Assembly (NCBI GenBank): GCA_963835935.1
Contig: CAWIHK010000005.1
Location: forward strand, 798,559 to 862,558
Direction: 5' to 3'
Length of the DNA: 64,000 nucleotides
Source: CAWIHK01 sp963835935
GTDB taxonomy: Bacteria; Bacteroidota; Ignavibacteria; UBA10030; CAVZMI01
Made by a program: the position numbers and the translations under genes. Positions 9,703 through 18,778 of the stretch are shown here, one piece after another. The notes below the pieces were generated by a model, which saw only the letters and a program-made list of their open reading frames with translations, searched no databases and was not told the origin of the DNA. Within the stretch, counting starts at the first letter, position 1; every line of letters starts with the position of its first letter.

Positions 9703-12108
9703 TCATTCCACTTTCATCGTCGAGCTTGTTCCTGAATATTTTATCGTCTTGAAAGATTTAGAAATATCTATTCCTATTCCATTAGTTTGACTCACGATCA
9801 CGATATTGAAAATCCGTTCCTTCAGCATTCCGTTGAATTCGCCTTTGCGCTCGCCGATTGTCATTGTCTTTTCTTTGTCGTTCCATGAAATTGGGATAAC
9901 GGAGAATTTTCCTTTTTCATAATTGTAGTTGTCGTTTTCGTCTTCATATAATTCAAACTTGCCGTCGGTACCGGGATAGATTCGTAGTTCGATCGGATCG
10001 GCCGGTTTTTCTGTTGCATATTGAAGGAATGGTCCCATCGGAACGATCGATCCGGCTCTCACGTACAACGGCATGATTTCAATTGGAGCTGGAGACTTGA
10101 TGGTTTGGCCTCCTTCGAATTTTTGTCCGGTCCAGAAATCGTACCATGTTGTTGATTTGGGAAGATAAACAGCTCTCACTTTTTCAACAGGTTCTTTCGA
10201 ATCAAGTGTGCAGAGTTGTTGAGTAACTGGATTTACAAGAAATGCCGGGCCGAACATATATTGATCTTGAATATTATTAATCGCTGCATCCGTTCTGAAA
10301 TCGAACGCGAGCGCCCGCATGATTGTGTAACCTTCGCTTGTTACTTTCCATGCAAGTGAATATGTATAGGGAAGAAGTCGATAACGCAGGTTGTCAAAAT
10401 TTAACAAAATGCTCTTCGTATTTGCATCCCAATTGTTCGAGAACAATGCACGCTCGCCTTTTCCATGAATTCTGAATATCGGACAGAAAGCGCCGAACTG
10501 ATACCAGCGTGTGAATAGTTCTCTGTTGTCAGGAGTCGACCAATCAGGCGGCATCCAGTGAAAATGATATCCGCCGATGTCCGATGTCCAGTACGGTATA
10601 CCGGAAGCGCACGAATTGATTCCTTGAGCTACTTGAATCTTAAACGCATAGAAAGTGCAGGTAATATCCGACGACCAGAGTATTGCTGCATTCCGCTGCT
10701 GGCCGGCGAACGATTGCCTCACAAGAAAGAAAGCGCGCTTGTTTGGAATATCCTTCCTCCAATGATCGTATAAACCAACGGTATGCATTAAAGAGTATGT
10801 GTTGAAATAATCTATTCCTCTTCCAAGCGCATAAGTTGTTTGCCTGCGTGCATCGAGCAGCGAGCCGTTGTCTGGTTCGCACTGATCAACCCACCACGCA
10901 TCCCAGCCGAATCGTGTGATCAAACTGTCGTTTGCCTGACGCCAATAGATTTCACGCGCTTTTTCACTGTGCGCGTCGTAATAATTATCAAAGGTGTGAG
11001 TTATAACATTGTCCCACGTAATATTAGCCAGACATCCGGCTTTTTCTAGTTCGTCATAATCTCTTGTTCCTTTGGCGAACACAGGCCAAATAGAAATCAT
11101 CGCGTGAACATTTGCTTTGTGCAATTCATCAACCATTGCTTTTGGATCCGGATATCGTGTCGGGAACATTCGATGAGAACCGATGACATCAGGTTCCCAA
11201 TAAAACCAATCCTGCACGATGCAGTCAACCGGAATTTTATTGTTCCGGTAATTATCTTTCACTTTCAAAACTTCGGCCTGACTTTGATACCGATCCTGCG
11301 ACTGGAAAAGTCCGAACGACCATTTCGGAAACATCGGAGCCTCGCCGGTAGCGATGCGATACGATGCGATGATGTGATCGAATTCTGGTCCGTAGAAGAA
11401 ATAATAATCGATCATCTTTCCGCTTTCCGATACATATTTAAATTTTGTGTTCGATGCTTCTGCACCATAAAATTTTGATGCAGAGTAATTATCCCACAAA
11501 AGTCCGTAACCTTTAGTCGACAATAGCACAGGAATAGCGCCGGTCAAATATTTAATGGTCAAATCCTGATCACGGCCTTTATAATTCATCGAGAGTGGAT
11601 CTTCCGGATGACAACCAAGCCCGAATAACGCTTCATCGGCAGGAGAGATGAATTGAGTCGAACAATTGTAGGTGTCGATTCCGGCAACGTTCGCCGGCGT
11701 TACCTGTTTACCGTTGATTCCATCTTCAGCGAGAATAATTTCATCTTTTAAATTTGTAAACTTGATTGCGTTGGTCGATTTATCAATCTTCACTTTTAAT
11801 GCTGAAGTAGAGAGCACGATTTCAGTCGGTGATTCGGACATGTCGAAGTGTTGAGGTGTCTTCCATTCATTCGTGATCACCAGCGATTGTTTTGAATCGA
11901 GTGCCGCTAGAGAAGTGTACTTTACTTCGATAATGTCTTCCTTGCATATTTTAATTTCCATCAAACCTTTGTCGAGCACAAACGAAACACCGGTTGTAGA
12001 TTTTGAATAAGAAGTTATAGAAGCCTGGGTATTTGATGTTTTGGTAATGCAGCCGAATAGTAGTCCGGCGATAACGATCATCATCTTCATGGGTTTCATT
12101 TTTTTCAA
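9703..12108 (-). CDS. GH31 alpha-xylosidase/alpha-glucosidase-like enzyme, putative lipoprotein
   Basis: A 801-residue GH31 enzyme. Seen are the N-terminal beta-sandwich, WSFGLFQSQDRYQSQAEVL, the (beta/alpha)8 barrel with VDCIVQDWFYWEPDVIGSH, the nucleophile region WDAWWVDQCEPDNGS (Asp near 405), RQSFAGQQRNAAILWSSDIT and RIHGKGERALFSNNW, then C-terminal sandwiches. The WWVDQCEPDN version and the company of arabinofuranosidase and fucosidase favour alpha-xylosidase acting on xyloglucan oligosaccharides, but GH31 specificity cannot be fixed by eye. The N-terminus (MKKMKPMKMMIVIAGLLFGC) looks like a lipoprotein signal with Cys 20, and there is no T9SS tail, whereas its close paralogue at 14133-16778 has one. 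A GGAG lies ten bases before the ATG. Confidence 0.92.
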   Translation of the reverse strand: MKKMKPMKMMIVIAGLLFGCITKTSNTQASITSYSKSTTGVSFVLDKGLMEIKICKEDIIEVKYTSLAALDSKQSLVITNEWKTPQHFDMSESPTEIVLSTSALKVKIDKSTNAIKFTNLKDEIILAEDGINGKQVTPANVAGIDTYNCSTQFISPADEALFGLGCHPEDPLSMNYKGRDQDLTIKYLTGAIPVLLSTKGYGLLWDNYSASKFYGAEASNTKFKYVSESGKMIDYYFFYGPEFDHIIASYRIATGEAPMFPKWSFGLFQSQDRYQSQAEVLKVKDNYRNNKIPVDCIVQDWFYWEPDVIGSHRMFPTRYPDPKAMVDELHKANVHAMISIWPVFAKGTRDYDELEKAGCLANITWDNVITHTFDNYYDAHSEKAREIYWRQANDSLITRFGWDAWWVDQCEPDNGSLLDARRQTTYALGRGIDYFNTYSLMHTVGLYDHWRKDIPNKRAFFLVRQSFAGQQRNAAILWSSDITCTFYAFKIQVAQGINSCASGIPYWTSDIGGYHFHWMPPDWSTPDNRELFTRWYQFGAFCPIFRIHGKGERALFSNNWDANTKSILLNFDNLRYRLLPYTYSLAWKVTSEGYTIMRALAFDFRTDAAINNIQDQYMFGPAFLVNPVTQQLCTLDSKEPVEKVRAVYLPKSTTWYDFWTGQKFEGGQTIKSPAPIEIMPLYVRAGSIVPMGPFLQYATEKPADPIELRIYPGTDGKFELYEDENDNYNYEKGKFSVIPISWNDKEKTMTIGERKGEFNGMLKERIFNIVIVSQTNGIGIDISKSFKTIKYSGTSSTMKVE

Positions 12109-12130
12109 CTCCGTTGTTATGTTTGAATTT

Positions 12131-14098
12131 TTATTTAATCAAAATAAGAGCTTTAGTTTTAGAGAATTCCCCGGCTTGAAGTCGATAAAAGTATACGCCG
12201 CTTGAAAAATTTGAAGCATTCCATTCTATGTTATAAAAACCAATTTCTTTTTGCTCATTTACGAGTGTAGTAACTTCTCTACCGACTTCATCGAAAATTT
12301 TGAGTGTGACAAATGCTTTCGATGGAATTCTAAAAGATATGATTGTAGATGGATTGAAAGGATTCGGATAATTTTGTTCGAGAGTCGGAGTACACGGAAA
12401 CATCGTGGTACTCAGGTTCTCGATGCTCGTTTGACCTGTGATAGAAATCTGTAATATTCCTTGAATGTCTGTTCCGTCGTTTGCCGTAGCTATTACATTT
12501 ATTTTGCCGTTCTTTTTTGCCGTCAACAAACCGTCGGAATCGATTGAAGCTTTCGTCGTGTCGGACACACTCCATGTTAATGTTTTAATTGACGCATTCG
12601 ACGGAGCTATCGTGGCTACCATTTGTAAAGTATCTTTGTTGGAAGTAATATTTATCGATCCACTCTCACTTGTGACTGTAACTTGTGAAACTTTAAAATA
12701 ATTATTGGATGCTGCAGGAATTCCGTAAACATCAACGACGACGACTGAGTTGATTGAATTAGGAACATTGGTCGGTAAAGATATTGTGGTGCATCCGGCA
12801 CTGTCTGTATAATTTAATGACTCGGTTGTGTCGTTCATCAAATATATTCTATTGAGAGAATTTGAGAGCGATGGAATTCTCAATAGTCCGTTCGCAGGCC
12901 AGGAAAAAACATGAGCATAAAGCTTACCTTCTTTTTTTGTGTAAACACCCCAATGCGGTTCGGTTGGATAGGGGCTTCTGGTTGTTCCATAAATACTTTC
13001 GCTGTACGTTTTCATCCAGTCGCCGAAGTTATTCAGAATTGATGCAGATTGGGTGGTTACTGTGCCATCTCCCTTTGGCCCGATGTTAAGCAGGAAATTG
13101 CCATCGCGCGACACTGTCGTGACTAATTCATGAATGAGGCTGTCTGCAGATTTATAGCTCACATCCCATGAGGTGTAACCCCACGAATTATTCATGGTCT
13201 GGCAGGTTTCCCATTGCCTGCTTAATGGTGCAGCGGGTATTTGTTGTTCGGGACAATCAAAATCTCCCAATCCAAAACTTCGACAGACCCGTTCGTTAAC
13301 AATAATATCCGGATCCAAATCTATGATGTAATTGTATAGGTCGATACCATCCGATTTAGTCCACCAGGAATCTAAAGTTGGAGTACCGGCATTATAAGTC
13401 CAATCTCCATCAAACCACATAACAGCCGGGTGATATTTTGTTATCAGTTCATTCAATTGAGCTTTCATGTCTATAATATATTTGCTTCTTGCAGAATCTG
13501 AAGCCATCGTTGTATAGTACGTGGTGTGATTTATTTGTTGGGATGAATGGTTCCAATCCATGATCGAATAATAAAGGCAGAATTTAATTCCTTGTGCCTC
13601 ACATGAATCTTTTAATTCTTGTAATATATCTCTTGATTTGAAAACGGTAAAGTCGGGTAAATCATACAACGTTGTTCCAGTAACATCCTTGAAACTCTGG
13701 ACGGAAGTTTGCCACATGCAAAACCCTTCATGATGTTTGGCAGTGATAACAAGATATTTCATGCCGGCAGTTTTTGCCAACCTCGCTATTGTGCCGGCGT
13801 TAAAGTTCACCGGGTTGAATTTAGCCGATACCTGTGTTTGATAATTTTGCTTTGTCCAATTCTCATTACTAAATGCCCATTCGCCATGGCCAAGATAAGA
13901 GTAAGAACCAAAATGAATAAACATACCGAACCGGGCTTCATACCACCAATCCATTTTCGATGGAATTGAGTATTGGGCGGTTGCCTTTTGTACGGGTATG
14001 AAAATTGAAAAAAATAATACTGCGAAAAAATAAATTGAATATGTTATCTTCGCCGAGATAATACTGCAAAATGTCCAGCCCGTTTTTATGAAGTTCAT
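12131..14098 (-). CDS. Alpha-L-fucosidase, GH29, with Ig-like (Big2) domain and T9SS tail
   Basis: Hydrolyses terminal alpha-L-fucosyl residues. Signal sequence and membrane-like leader occupy residues 1-42. GH29 signatures follow: KMDWWYEARFGMFIHFGSYS, GMKYLVITAKHHEGFCMWQT and AVMWFDGDW with the nucleophile Asp near 228, then NFLLNIGPKGDG. Residues about 470-550 are a bacterial Ig-like domain (VSDTTKASIDSDGLLTAKKN), and the last 80 are a type IX secretion sorting domain starting LEQNYPNPFNPSTIISF and ending in KALILIK. The protein is thus expected on the cell surface or released. It sits between two GH31 genes with short gaps, so the three are probably one transcript. Confidence 0.93.
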   Translation of the reverse strand: MNFIKTGWTFCSIISAKITYSIYFFAVLFFSIFIPVQKATAQYSIPSKMDWWYEARFGMFIHFGSYSYLGHGEWAFSNENWTKQNYQTQVSAKFNPVNFNAGTIARLAKTAGMKYLVITAKHHEGFCMWQTSVQSFKDVTGTTLYDLPDFTVFKSRDILQELKDSCEAQGIKFCLYYSIMDWNHSSQQINHTTYYTTMASDSARSKYIIDMKAQLNELITKYHPAVMWFDGDWTYNAGTPTLDSWWTKSDGIDLYNYIIDLDPDIIVNERVCRSFGLGDFDCPEQQIPAAPLSRQWETCQTMNNSWGYTSWDVSYKSADSLIHELVTTVSRDGNFLLNIGPKGDGTVTTQSASILNNFGDWMKTYSESIYGTTRSPYPTEPHWGVYTKKEGKLYAHVFSWPANGLLRIPSLSNSLNRIYLMNDTTESLNYTDSAGCTTISLPTNVPNSINSVVVVDVYGIPAASNNYFKVSQVTVTSESGSINITSNKDTLQMVATIAPSNASIKTLTWSVSDTTKASIDSDGLLTAKKNGKINVIATANDGTDIQGILQISITGQTSIENLSTTMFPCTPTLEQNYPNPFNPSTIISFRIPSKAFVTLKIFDEVGREVTTLVNEQKEIGFYNIEWNASNFSSGVYFYRLQAGEFSKTKALILIK

Positions 14099-14132
14099 GT
14101 TAGCCCTGTTCTCTTGTTATCTTTGAAATTTC

Positions 14133-16778
14133 TTATTTGATCAGAATTAGAGTTTTTGTTTTATCGAATTCTCCGGCTTGTAATCGATAGAAGTATACAC
14201 CGCTTGAAAATTTTGAAGCATTCCATTCTACGGTATAAGATCCGGCTTCTTTTTTCTCATCAACGATTGTCGCGACTTCTCTGCCAAGTAGATCGAATAT
14301 TTTTAAAGATACATGATTTCTTTTTTGAATGCTAAAAGAAATTTTTGTCGATGGATTGAAGGGATTTGGATAATTTTGTTCCAGATTTGTTTGCCGTGGC
14401 GTGGAATACGAAACTAAAACCGAAGTAACTTCAACACCATTATAATTGATAACACCGTCGAAATTTGTTGTGATTCCAACACCGGTGCCATGATTATTAC
14501 CTACGAACACGATAGTAAACACTCTGCTAAGAGGCATGTTCTTGTATGATCCTGTTCTGCCTCCGATTGTGAGTTGTCGTGTTGCATCGCGATATGTGAG
14601 AGGAATTAACGAATATTGTCCGCTCTCATAATTGTAGTAATCATATTCATCTTCATATAAATTGAACTGACCGTCGGCTCCAGGATAAACTCGAACCTCG
14701 ATGGTATCAGCAGGTTTCTCAGTTGCGTATTGCAGGAATGGACCCATCGGAATAATCGATCCTGCTCTGACGTACAGCGGCATCGTTTCAATCGGAGCGG
14801 ATGCAGTAATAGTTTGTCCGCCCGAAAGTGTTTCGCCCGTCCAGAAATCATACCATGTCGTTCCTGCCGGAAGATAAACCTGTCGCGATGTCACCGGTGC
14901 AGTAACCGGATTCACAAGAAACGCCGGGCCAAACATGTACTGATCTTGAATATTGTAAATTGCCGCGTCGGATCTGAAATCGAAAGCGAGTGCACGCATC
15001 ATGGTGTAGCTTTCGCTGGTCACTTTCCAGGCAAGAGAATAAATGTACGGCATGAGACGGTACCGCAAGTTATCGTAATTCAACAAAATTTGTTTTGTGG
15101 TTATATCCCAGTTGCTTGAGAACAACGCGCGTTCGCCTTTACCGTGAATTCTGAATATCGGACAAAAAGTTCCGAACTGAAACCATCGAGTAAATAAAAT
15201 TCTGTTTGCTGGTGTCGACCAATTGGGTGATGTCCAGTTTAAATGATAGCCGCCGATGTCGGATGTCCAATAAGGAATGCCGGATACACATGCATTGATT
15301 CCTTGAGGCACCTGAATTTTAAATGCATCGAACGTACATGTGATGTCCGAAGACCACAATGTTGTTGCATTTCGTTGCTGACCTGCGAAGGCTTGCCGGA
15401 TTAGAAAGAATGCGCGTTTATTCGGAATATCGTTTCTCCAATTTTTATAAAGCCCTGTCGAATGCATCAAAGAATATGTGTTGAAATAATCGATGCCGCG
15501 TCCGATTGCAAAAGTCGCCTGTCGTCTGAGATCCAGCAGATTGCCGTTATCCGGTTCACATTGATCGACCCACCACGCGTCCCAACTGTAACGGCTTATT
15601 AAAGCGTCGTTGGCTTGTCTCCAATAAATATCACGTGCGATGGAATCGTGAGCGTCATAATAACTATCGAACTCTCCGCTCATCACGTTTTGCCATGTGA
15701 TAGTAGTCATACCGCCGGCATTTGTTAATTCGGTGAAGTTCGCCGAGCCCGGCGCAAAGACCGGCCAGATGGAAATCATTCCATGAATGTTAGAATTGTG
15801 AAGCGAATCGAGCATTGCAGCCGGATTGGGATATCGTGTCGGATCCATCACGTGCGATCCGATAAGATTAGGCGACCAATAAAACCAATCTTGTACAATA
15901 CAATCGACGGGAATTTTATTATTTCTGTAATTATTTTTTACCGAAAGAATTTCAGCCTGACTTTGATATCCGTCTTGCGATTGGAAAAGTCCGTATGTCC
16001 ATTTAGGGAATAGAGGTGCCCGGCCGGTGGTTTCGCGGTAGAGAGCAATGATTTGATCAAACTCCGGTCCGTAGAAAAAATAATAATCGACCATGGTGCC
16101 GCTTTCCGATACATATTTGTATTTTGTATTCGAAGCTTCTGCACCATAAAAATTCGAGGCGGAATAATTATCCCACATCAATCCGTAACCTTTGTTCGAT
16201 ACGAGGACCGGAATCGCGCCGGTCATGTACATGATTGCCATACTCTGATTTCGGCCTTTATAATTCATCGATAACGGATCCTGCGGATGGCAACCTAGTC
16301 CGTACAAGGCTTCATCTGCCGGAGATAAAAATTCCGTTGAGCAAGTGTATGTAGCGATGCCTGCAACCGTGGCCGGAGTTACCTGCTTCGCATTAGCCGC
16401 ATCTTCAGCGAGGATGACGGTGCCACCCGGAGTCGTGTAGGTTATCGAGTTGGTAGATTTGTTCACTCGCACATCTAGACTGGTTGTGGTGAGAATTATT
16501 TCATTTGAAGTTTCGGAGATATTGAAAACAGGATGGACTTTCCATTCGTTATTAACCACCAAAGATTTTTTTGCAGAGAGTGAATCCAGCGACGTGTATT
16601 TCACTTCTATAATGTTTTCTTTGCAAACTTTTATTTTCATTACACCGGTATCTAAAACAAATGAAACGCCGTCGGTATTTTTTGAATAAGAAGTTATGGA
16701 TGCCAATGCATTTGGTCGGGTTACAAAAAGGCCCATTGTTATTCCGGCGATAAGAACCATCATTTTCCGAAATCTCAT
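14133..16778 (-). CDS. GH31 alpha-xylosidase/alpha-glucosidase-like enzyme with T9SS tail
   Basis: An 881-residue paralogue of the GH31 enzyme at 9703-12108; the catalytic domains are alike along their whole length (for example WDAWWVDQCEPDNGN near residue 402, RIHGKGERALFSSNW, and the block starting PIETMPLYVRAGSIIPMG). The N-terminus is an ordinary signal peptide rather than a lipobox, and the last 85 residues form a T9SS sorting domain (LEQNYPNPFNPSTKISF ... KTLILIK). So one copy appears lipid-anchored and this copy exported through T9SS, presumably acting on long substrate outside the cell. It is the first gene of the leftward hydrolase series, with its promoter between 16779 and the insertion sequence end at 16877. 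Confidence 0.92.
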   Translation of the reverse strand: MRFRKMMVLIAGITMGLFVTRPNALASITSYSKNTDGVSFVLDTGVMKIKVCKENIIEVKYTSLDSLSAKKSLVVNNEWKVHPVFNISETSNEIILTTTSLDVRVNKSTNSITYTTPGGTVILAEDAANAKQVTPATVAGIATYTCSTEFLSPADEALYGLGCHPQDPLSMNYKGRNQSMAIMYMTGAIPVLVSNKGYGLMWDNYSASNFYGAEASNTKYKYVSESGTMVDYYFFYGPEFDQIIALYRETTGRAPLFPKWTYGLFQSQDGYQSQAEILSVKNNYRNNKIPVDCIVQDWFYWSPNLIGSHVMDPTRYPNPAAMLDSLHNSNIHGMISIWPVFAPGSANFTELTNAGGMTTITWQNVMSGEFDSYYDAHDSIARDIYWRQANDALISRYSWDAWWVDQCEPDNGNLLDLRRQATFAIGRGIDYFNTYSLMHSTGLYKNWRNDIPNKRAFFLIRQAFAGQQRNATTLWSSDITCTFDAFKIQVPQGINACVSGIPYWTSDIGGYHLNWTSPNWSTPANRILFTRWFQFGTFCPIFRIHGKGERALFSSNWDITTKQILLNYDNLRYRLMPYIYSLAWKVTSESYTMMRALAFDFRSDAAIYNIQDQYMFGPAFLVNPVTAPVTSRQVYLPAGTTWYDFWTGETLSGGQTITASAPIETMPLYVRAGSIIPMGPFLQYATEKPADTIEVRVYPGADGQFNLYEDEYDYYNYESGQYSLIPLTYRDATRQLTIGGRTGSYKNMPLSRVFTIVFVGNNHGTGVGITTNFDGVINYNGVEVTSVLVSYSTPRQTNLEQNYPNPFNPSTKISFSIQKRNHVSLKIFDLLGREVATIVDEKKEAGSYTVEWNASKFSSGVYFYRLQAGEFDKTKTLILIK

Positions 16779-16895
16779 TTTTGTTTAGTTCCATTATTAT
16801 GGTTGAATTTTATTATTTGATTGAACTAAAAAAGTTGATGTATAGAAAGAACATTGGGATATCTCACCCCTTCGGGCATGCGCGTTAAGTTAATT

Positions 16896-17081
16896 TTATT
16901 TTAGTAAAGATTTCAATTTTTTTAGGCGTTTTAGAACAAAAGTATTTCTATCCTGCACCACCCACTCAAAAGTTTCACTTTTTTCAATATTTGATGATTC
17001 TGCAAGAGCAGCAGGGAAATTGATGTAAAAGGACTTATTTGTTGGCCGTTCTACCTTCTGCATTTTTACCTTATACCCCAT
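16896..17081 (-). CDS. AbrB/MazE-like small protein carried by the insertion sequence
   Basis: A 61-residue basic protein. The pattern KVERPTNKSFYINFPAALAE, followed by ETFEWVVQDRNTFVLKR, resembles the swapped-hairpin SpoVT-AbrB fold: R/K-x-IP-like start, helix, then a two-strand end. Such proteins bind DNA as dimers. It lies inside the insertion sequence, divergent from the transposase, with a 20-bp perfect palindrome between the two starts, so a role as regulator of transposase expression is likely. It could instead be an antitoxin-like remnant, but no toxin is seen. The stop codon lies seven bases inside the left terminal repeat. Confidence 0.65.
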   Translation of the reverse strand: MGYKVKMQKVERPTNKSFYINFPAALAESSNIEKSETFEWVVQDRNTFVLKRLKKLKSLLK

Positions 17082-17143
17082 AATTCACATCTCCTGTATA
17101 TGAGAATATAATTGATTATTATCATAAATACTTGTATGTTGTA

Positions 17144-17163
17144 ATATAGTATATATACTATAT
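17144..17163. promoter_or_regulatory. 20-bp perfect palindrome, candidate operator of the IS
   Basis: ATATAGTATATATACTATAT is a perfect palindrome between the divergent starts of the AbrB-like gene (17081) and the transposase (17184), flanked by GTATGT on one side and ACATAC on the other. Its position just before the AAGGAGAAATACTC ribosome-binding region suggests that a dimeric repressor, probably the AbrB-like protein, binds here. It also contains TATA-rich matches to -10 elements. Confidence 0.5.
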
Positions 17164-17183
17164 ACATACAAGGAGAAATACTC

Positions 17184-18481
17184 ATGGAATCAATATCACT
17201 TCACAACTTATGTCCGGCATTATCCACCGAAGAAATTAAAAGAATAGCCCATGAATGTAGATTTTCAAAACGTGTGGAAAAAAAATTTTGCCCGAGAAAT
17301 ATCTCTCATTTCTTTGTCAAGAATCTATCAAAGGTACTGTGAGCTATAATGATTTAGCTTCTAAACTTTCTTGTGACACGAATTGCGATGCAAGTCGACA
17401 AGCATATTATTATAGGACTAAACAAGAAGCCGTGGAATTTTTTAAACAGATACTGGAGACGGTTATAAAACAAAAATATCACCTATCCGACATTTGTTAC
17501 TTTCGATCTACTTTCAAACGGGTTCTCATACAGGATAGTACGATAATCCGGTTACCCTCAAAATTATATGAAATTTTCTCCGGAGTACGCAATGGAACTA
17601 CGCATGTATGTAATGCCAGAATTCAAGGCGTATATGAGTTACTTTCCGGAAAATTCATTTCATTTTCGATTGATTCGTACAGTGAAAATGATGCAAAAGT
17701 TGCCCAAAAACTTGATGTGCAAGAAGGCGATTTGGTTTTACGAGACAGAGGATATTTTATTACTTCCTGCATTGAATCTATGAAAGAACAGGAAGCCGAT
17801 TCAATAAGTCGCTACAAACATAAAATACGTTTCTATGATCCGAATACTTTGAAAGAGATTGATTTGTTGAAGCGATTGAAAAAAGAAGGATCATTGGACA
17901 TTCGGGTAGTATCCGGTAATAATAAGAACGTTACCCTGCGTATTTTAGCCGCGCCAATCCCCGAAAACATTGCTAATGTCAGAAGGATGAAGACAAAAAA
18001 AGAAGCAAAAGGAAAATCATGTTCATACGATGTATTGCAATTACTGGGCTGGATCATTTTTCTCACCACCATTACTGATGAATCTCTTACCATTCAACAG
18101 GTATCTCGGCTGTACGCATTACGGTGGAGAATAGAGTGTATATTTAAAACGTGGAAGAGTGAATTTAGCTTCGATAGAATTCACACCGTATCAGATACTC
18201 AATTGCGAGTATTGTTGTATGCGCGTCTTATTATGATAACATTGCTTTATGAATATGTTTACAAACCACTGGAAATATCGATCATGGCAATGTACGGCAA
18301 ACAACTCAGTCTCATGAAATTCATGAGGTACATAAACCGCAACCTTTTTTATGTTGTTCAGCAATTATCGGTGTTCCCTATGTGTGAAGCAGCTGTTTTT
18401 AAAATCATTCGCTACTGCTCATACGAAAAAAGAAAAAGAAAAAACTTTATCGATTTGATGAGTTCTTTAGACTTATCTTAA
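17184..18481 (+). CDS. IS4-family transposase, reading frame shifted at an A8 run
   Basis: A DDE transposase of the IS4 family. The body (from 17288, about 397 residues) has LIQDSTIIRLPS with the first catalytic Asp, LVLRDRGYFI with the second, and the C-terminal YALRWRIECIFKTWKSEF with the Y-(2)-R-(3)-E-(6)-K signature. The natural start is the ATG at 17184, eight bases after AAGGAG; it gives 34 residues (MESISLHNLCPALSTEE...) before the frame changes at the run of eight A near 17277-17285, and a -1 shift there joins the two parts smoothly. Either one A has been lost, or the A-AAA-AAA run is a programmed slippery site, or it is a sequence error. The stop codon lies in the right terminal repeat. 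Confidence 0.85.
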
Positions 18482-18489
18482 CGCGCATG

Positions 18490-18778
18490 CCCTTCGGGGT
18501 TTTGGTTATGCTTTTTATTTACTTTCAAGGGATTTCGTCCCTTGCTATTTTATTTCATCCCTTCTCACGAAGTGTGCTGAAAGCACCCCTACGGGGATGC
18601 CTTCAGCAGGGATGATACTTGCTTATGTTTAGACCCCAACGGGCCTACGGCTCGTAGAGGTCGGATAGAATAGGTCGTGGTGAAACCCCCGACAGTCAAA
18701 CACGAATATATTCATCTAACCCTGCACTGAAAGTGTCCCTTCGGGAAAAGGGTGAGATAATTTTTTTTTTAGTACGAA
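18490..18778. other. Intergenic region rich in C/G hairpins
   Basis: No gene is seen between the insertion sequence and the propeller gene. The stretch holds several short palindromes: CCCTTCGGGG at the IS junction, GGGATTTCGTCCC, a long hairpin at 18575-18608 (TGCTGAA...TTCAGCA around CCCCTACGGGG) and CCCTTCGGGAAAAGGG near 18737. These look like a family of intergenic palindromic repeats; one of them probably received the insertion sequence. A terminator role for the propeller gene, which ends at 18779 leftward, is possible. Confidence 0.5.

Larger units (their letters stand above)
16877..18489. mobile_element. IS4-type insertion sequence with 13-bp terminal repeats and 9-bp target duplication
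   Basis: The 1,613-bp element is bounded by perfect 13-bp terminal inverted repeats, CATGCGCGTTAAG at 16877-16889 and its complement at 18477-18489. CCCTTCGGG flanks it directly on both sides (16868-16876 and 18490-18498), read as a 9-bp target duplication. Because that duplication is itself nearly palindromic, the terminal repeats could also be read as 16 bp with a 3-bp duplication. It carries a transposase and a divergent 61-residue AbrB-like gene. The target appears to have been a short CCCC-TTC-GGGG hairpin between the GH31 and propeller genes. Confidence 0.9.
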
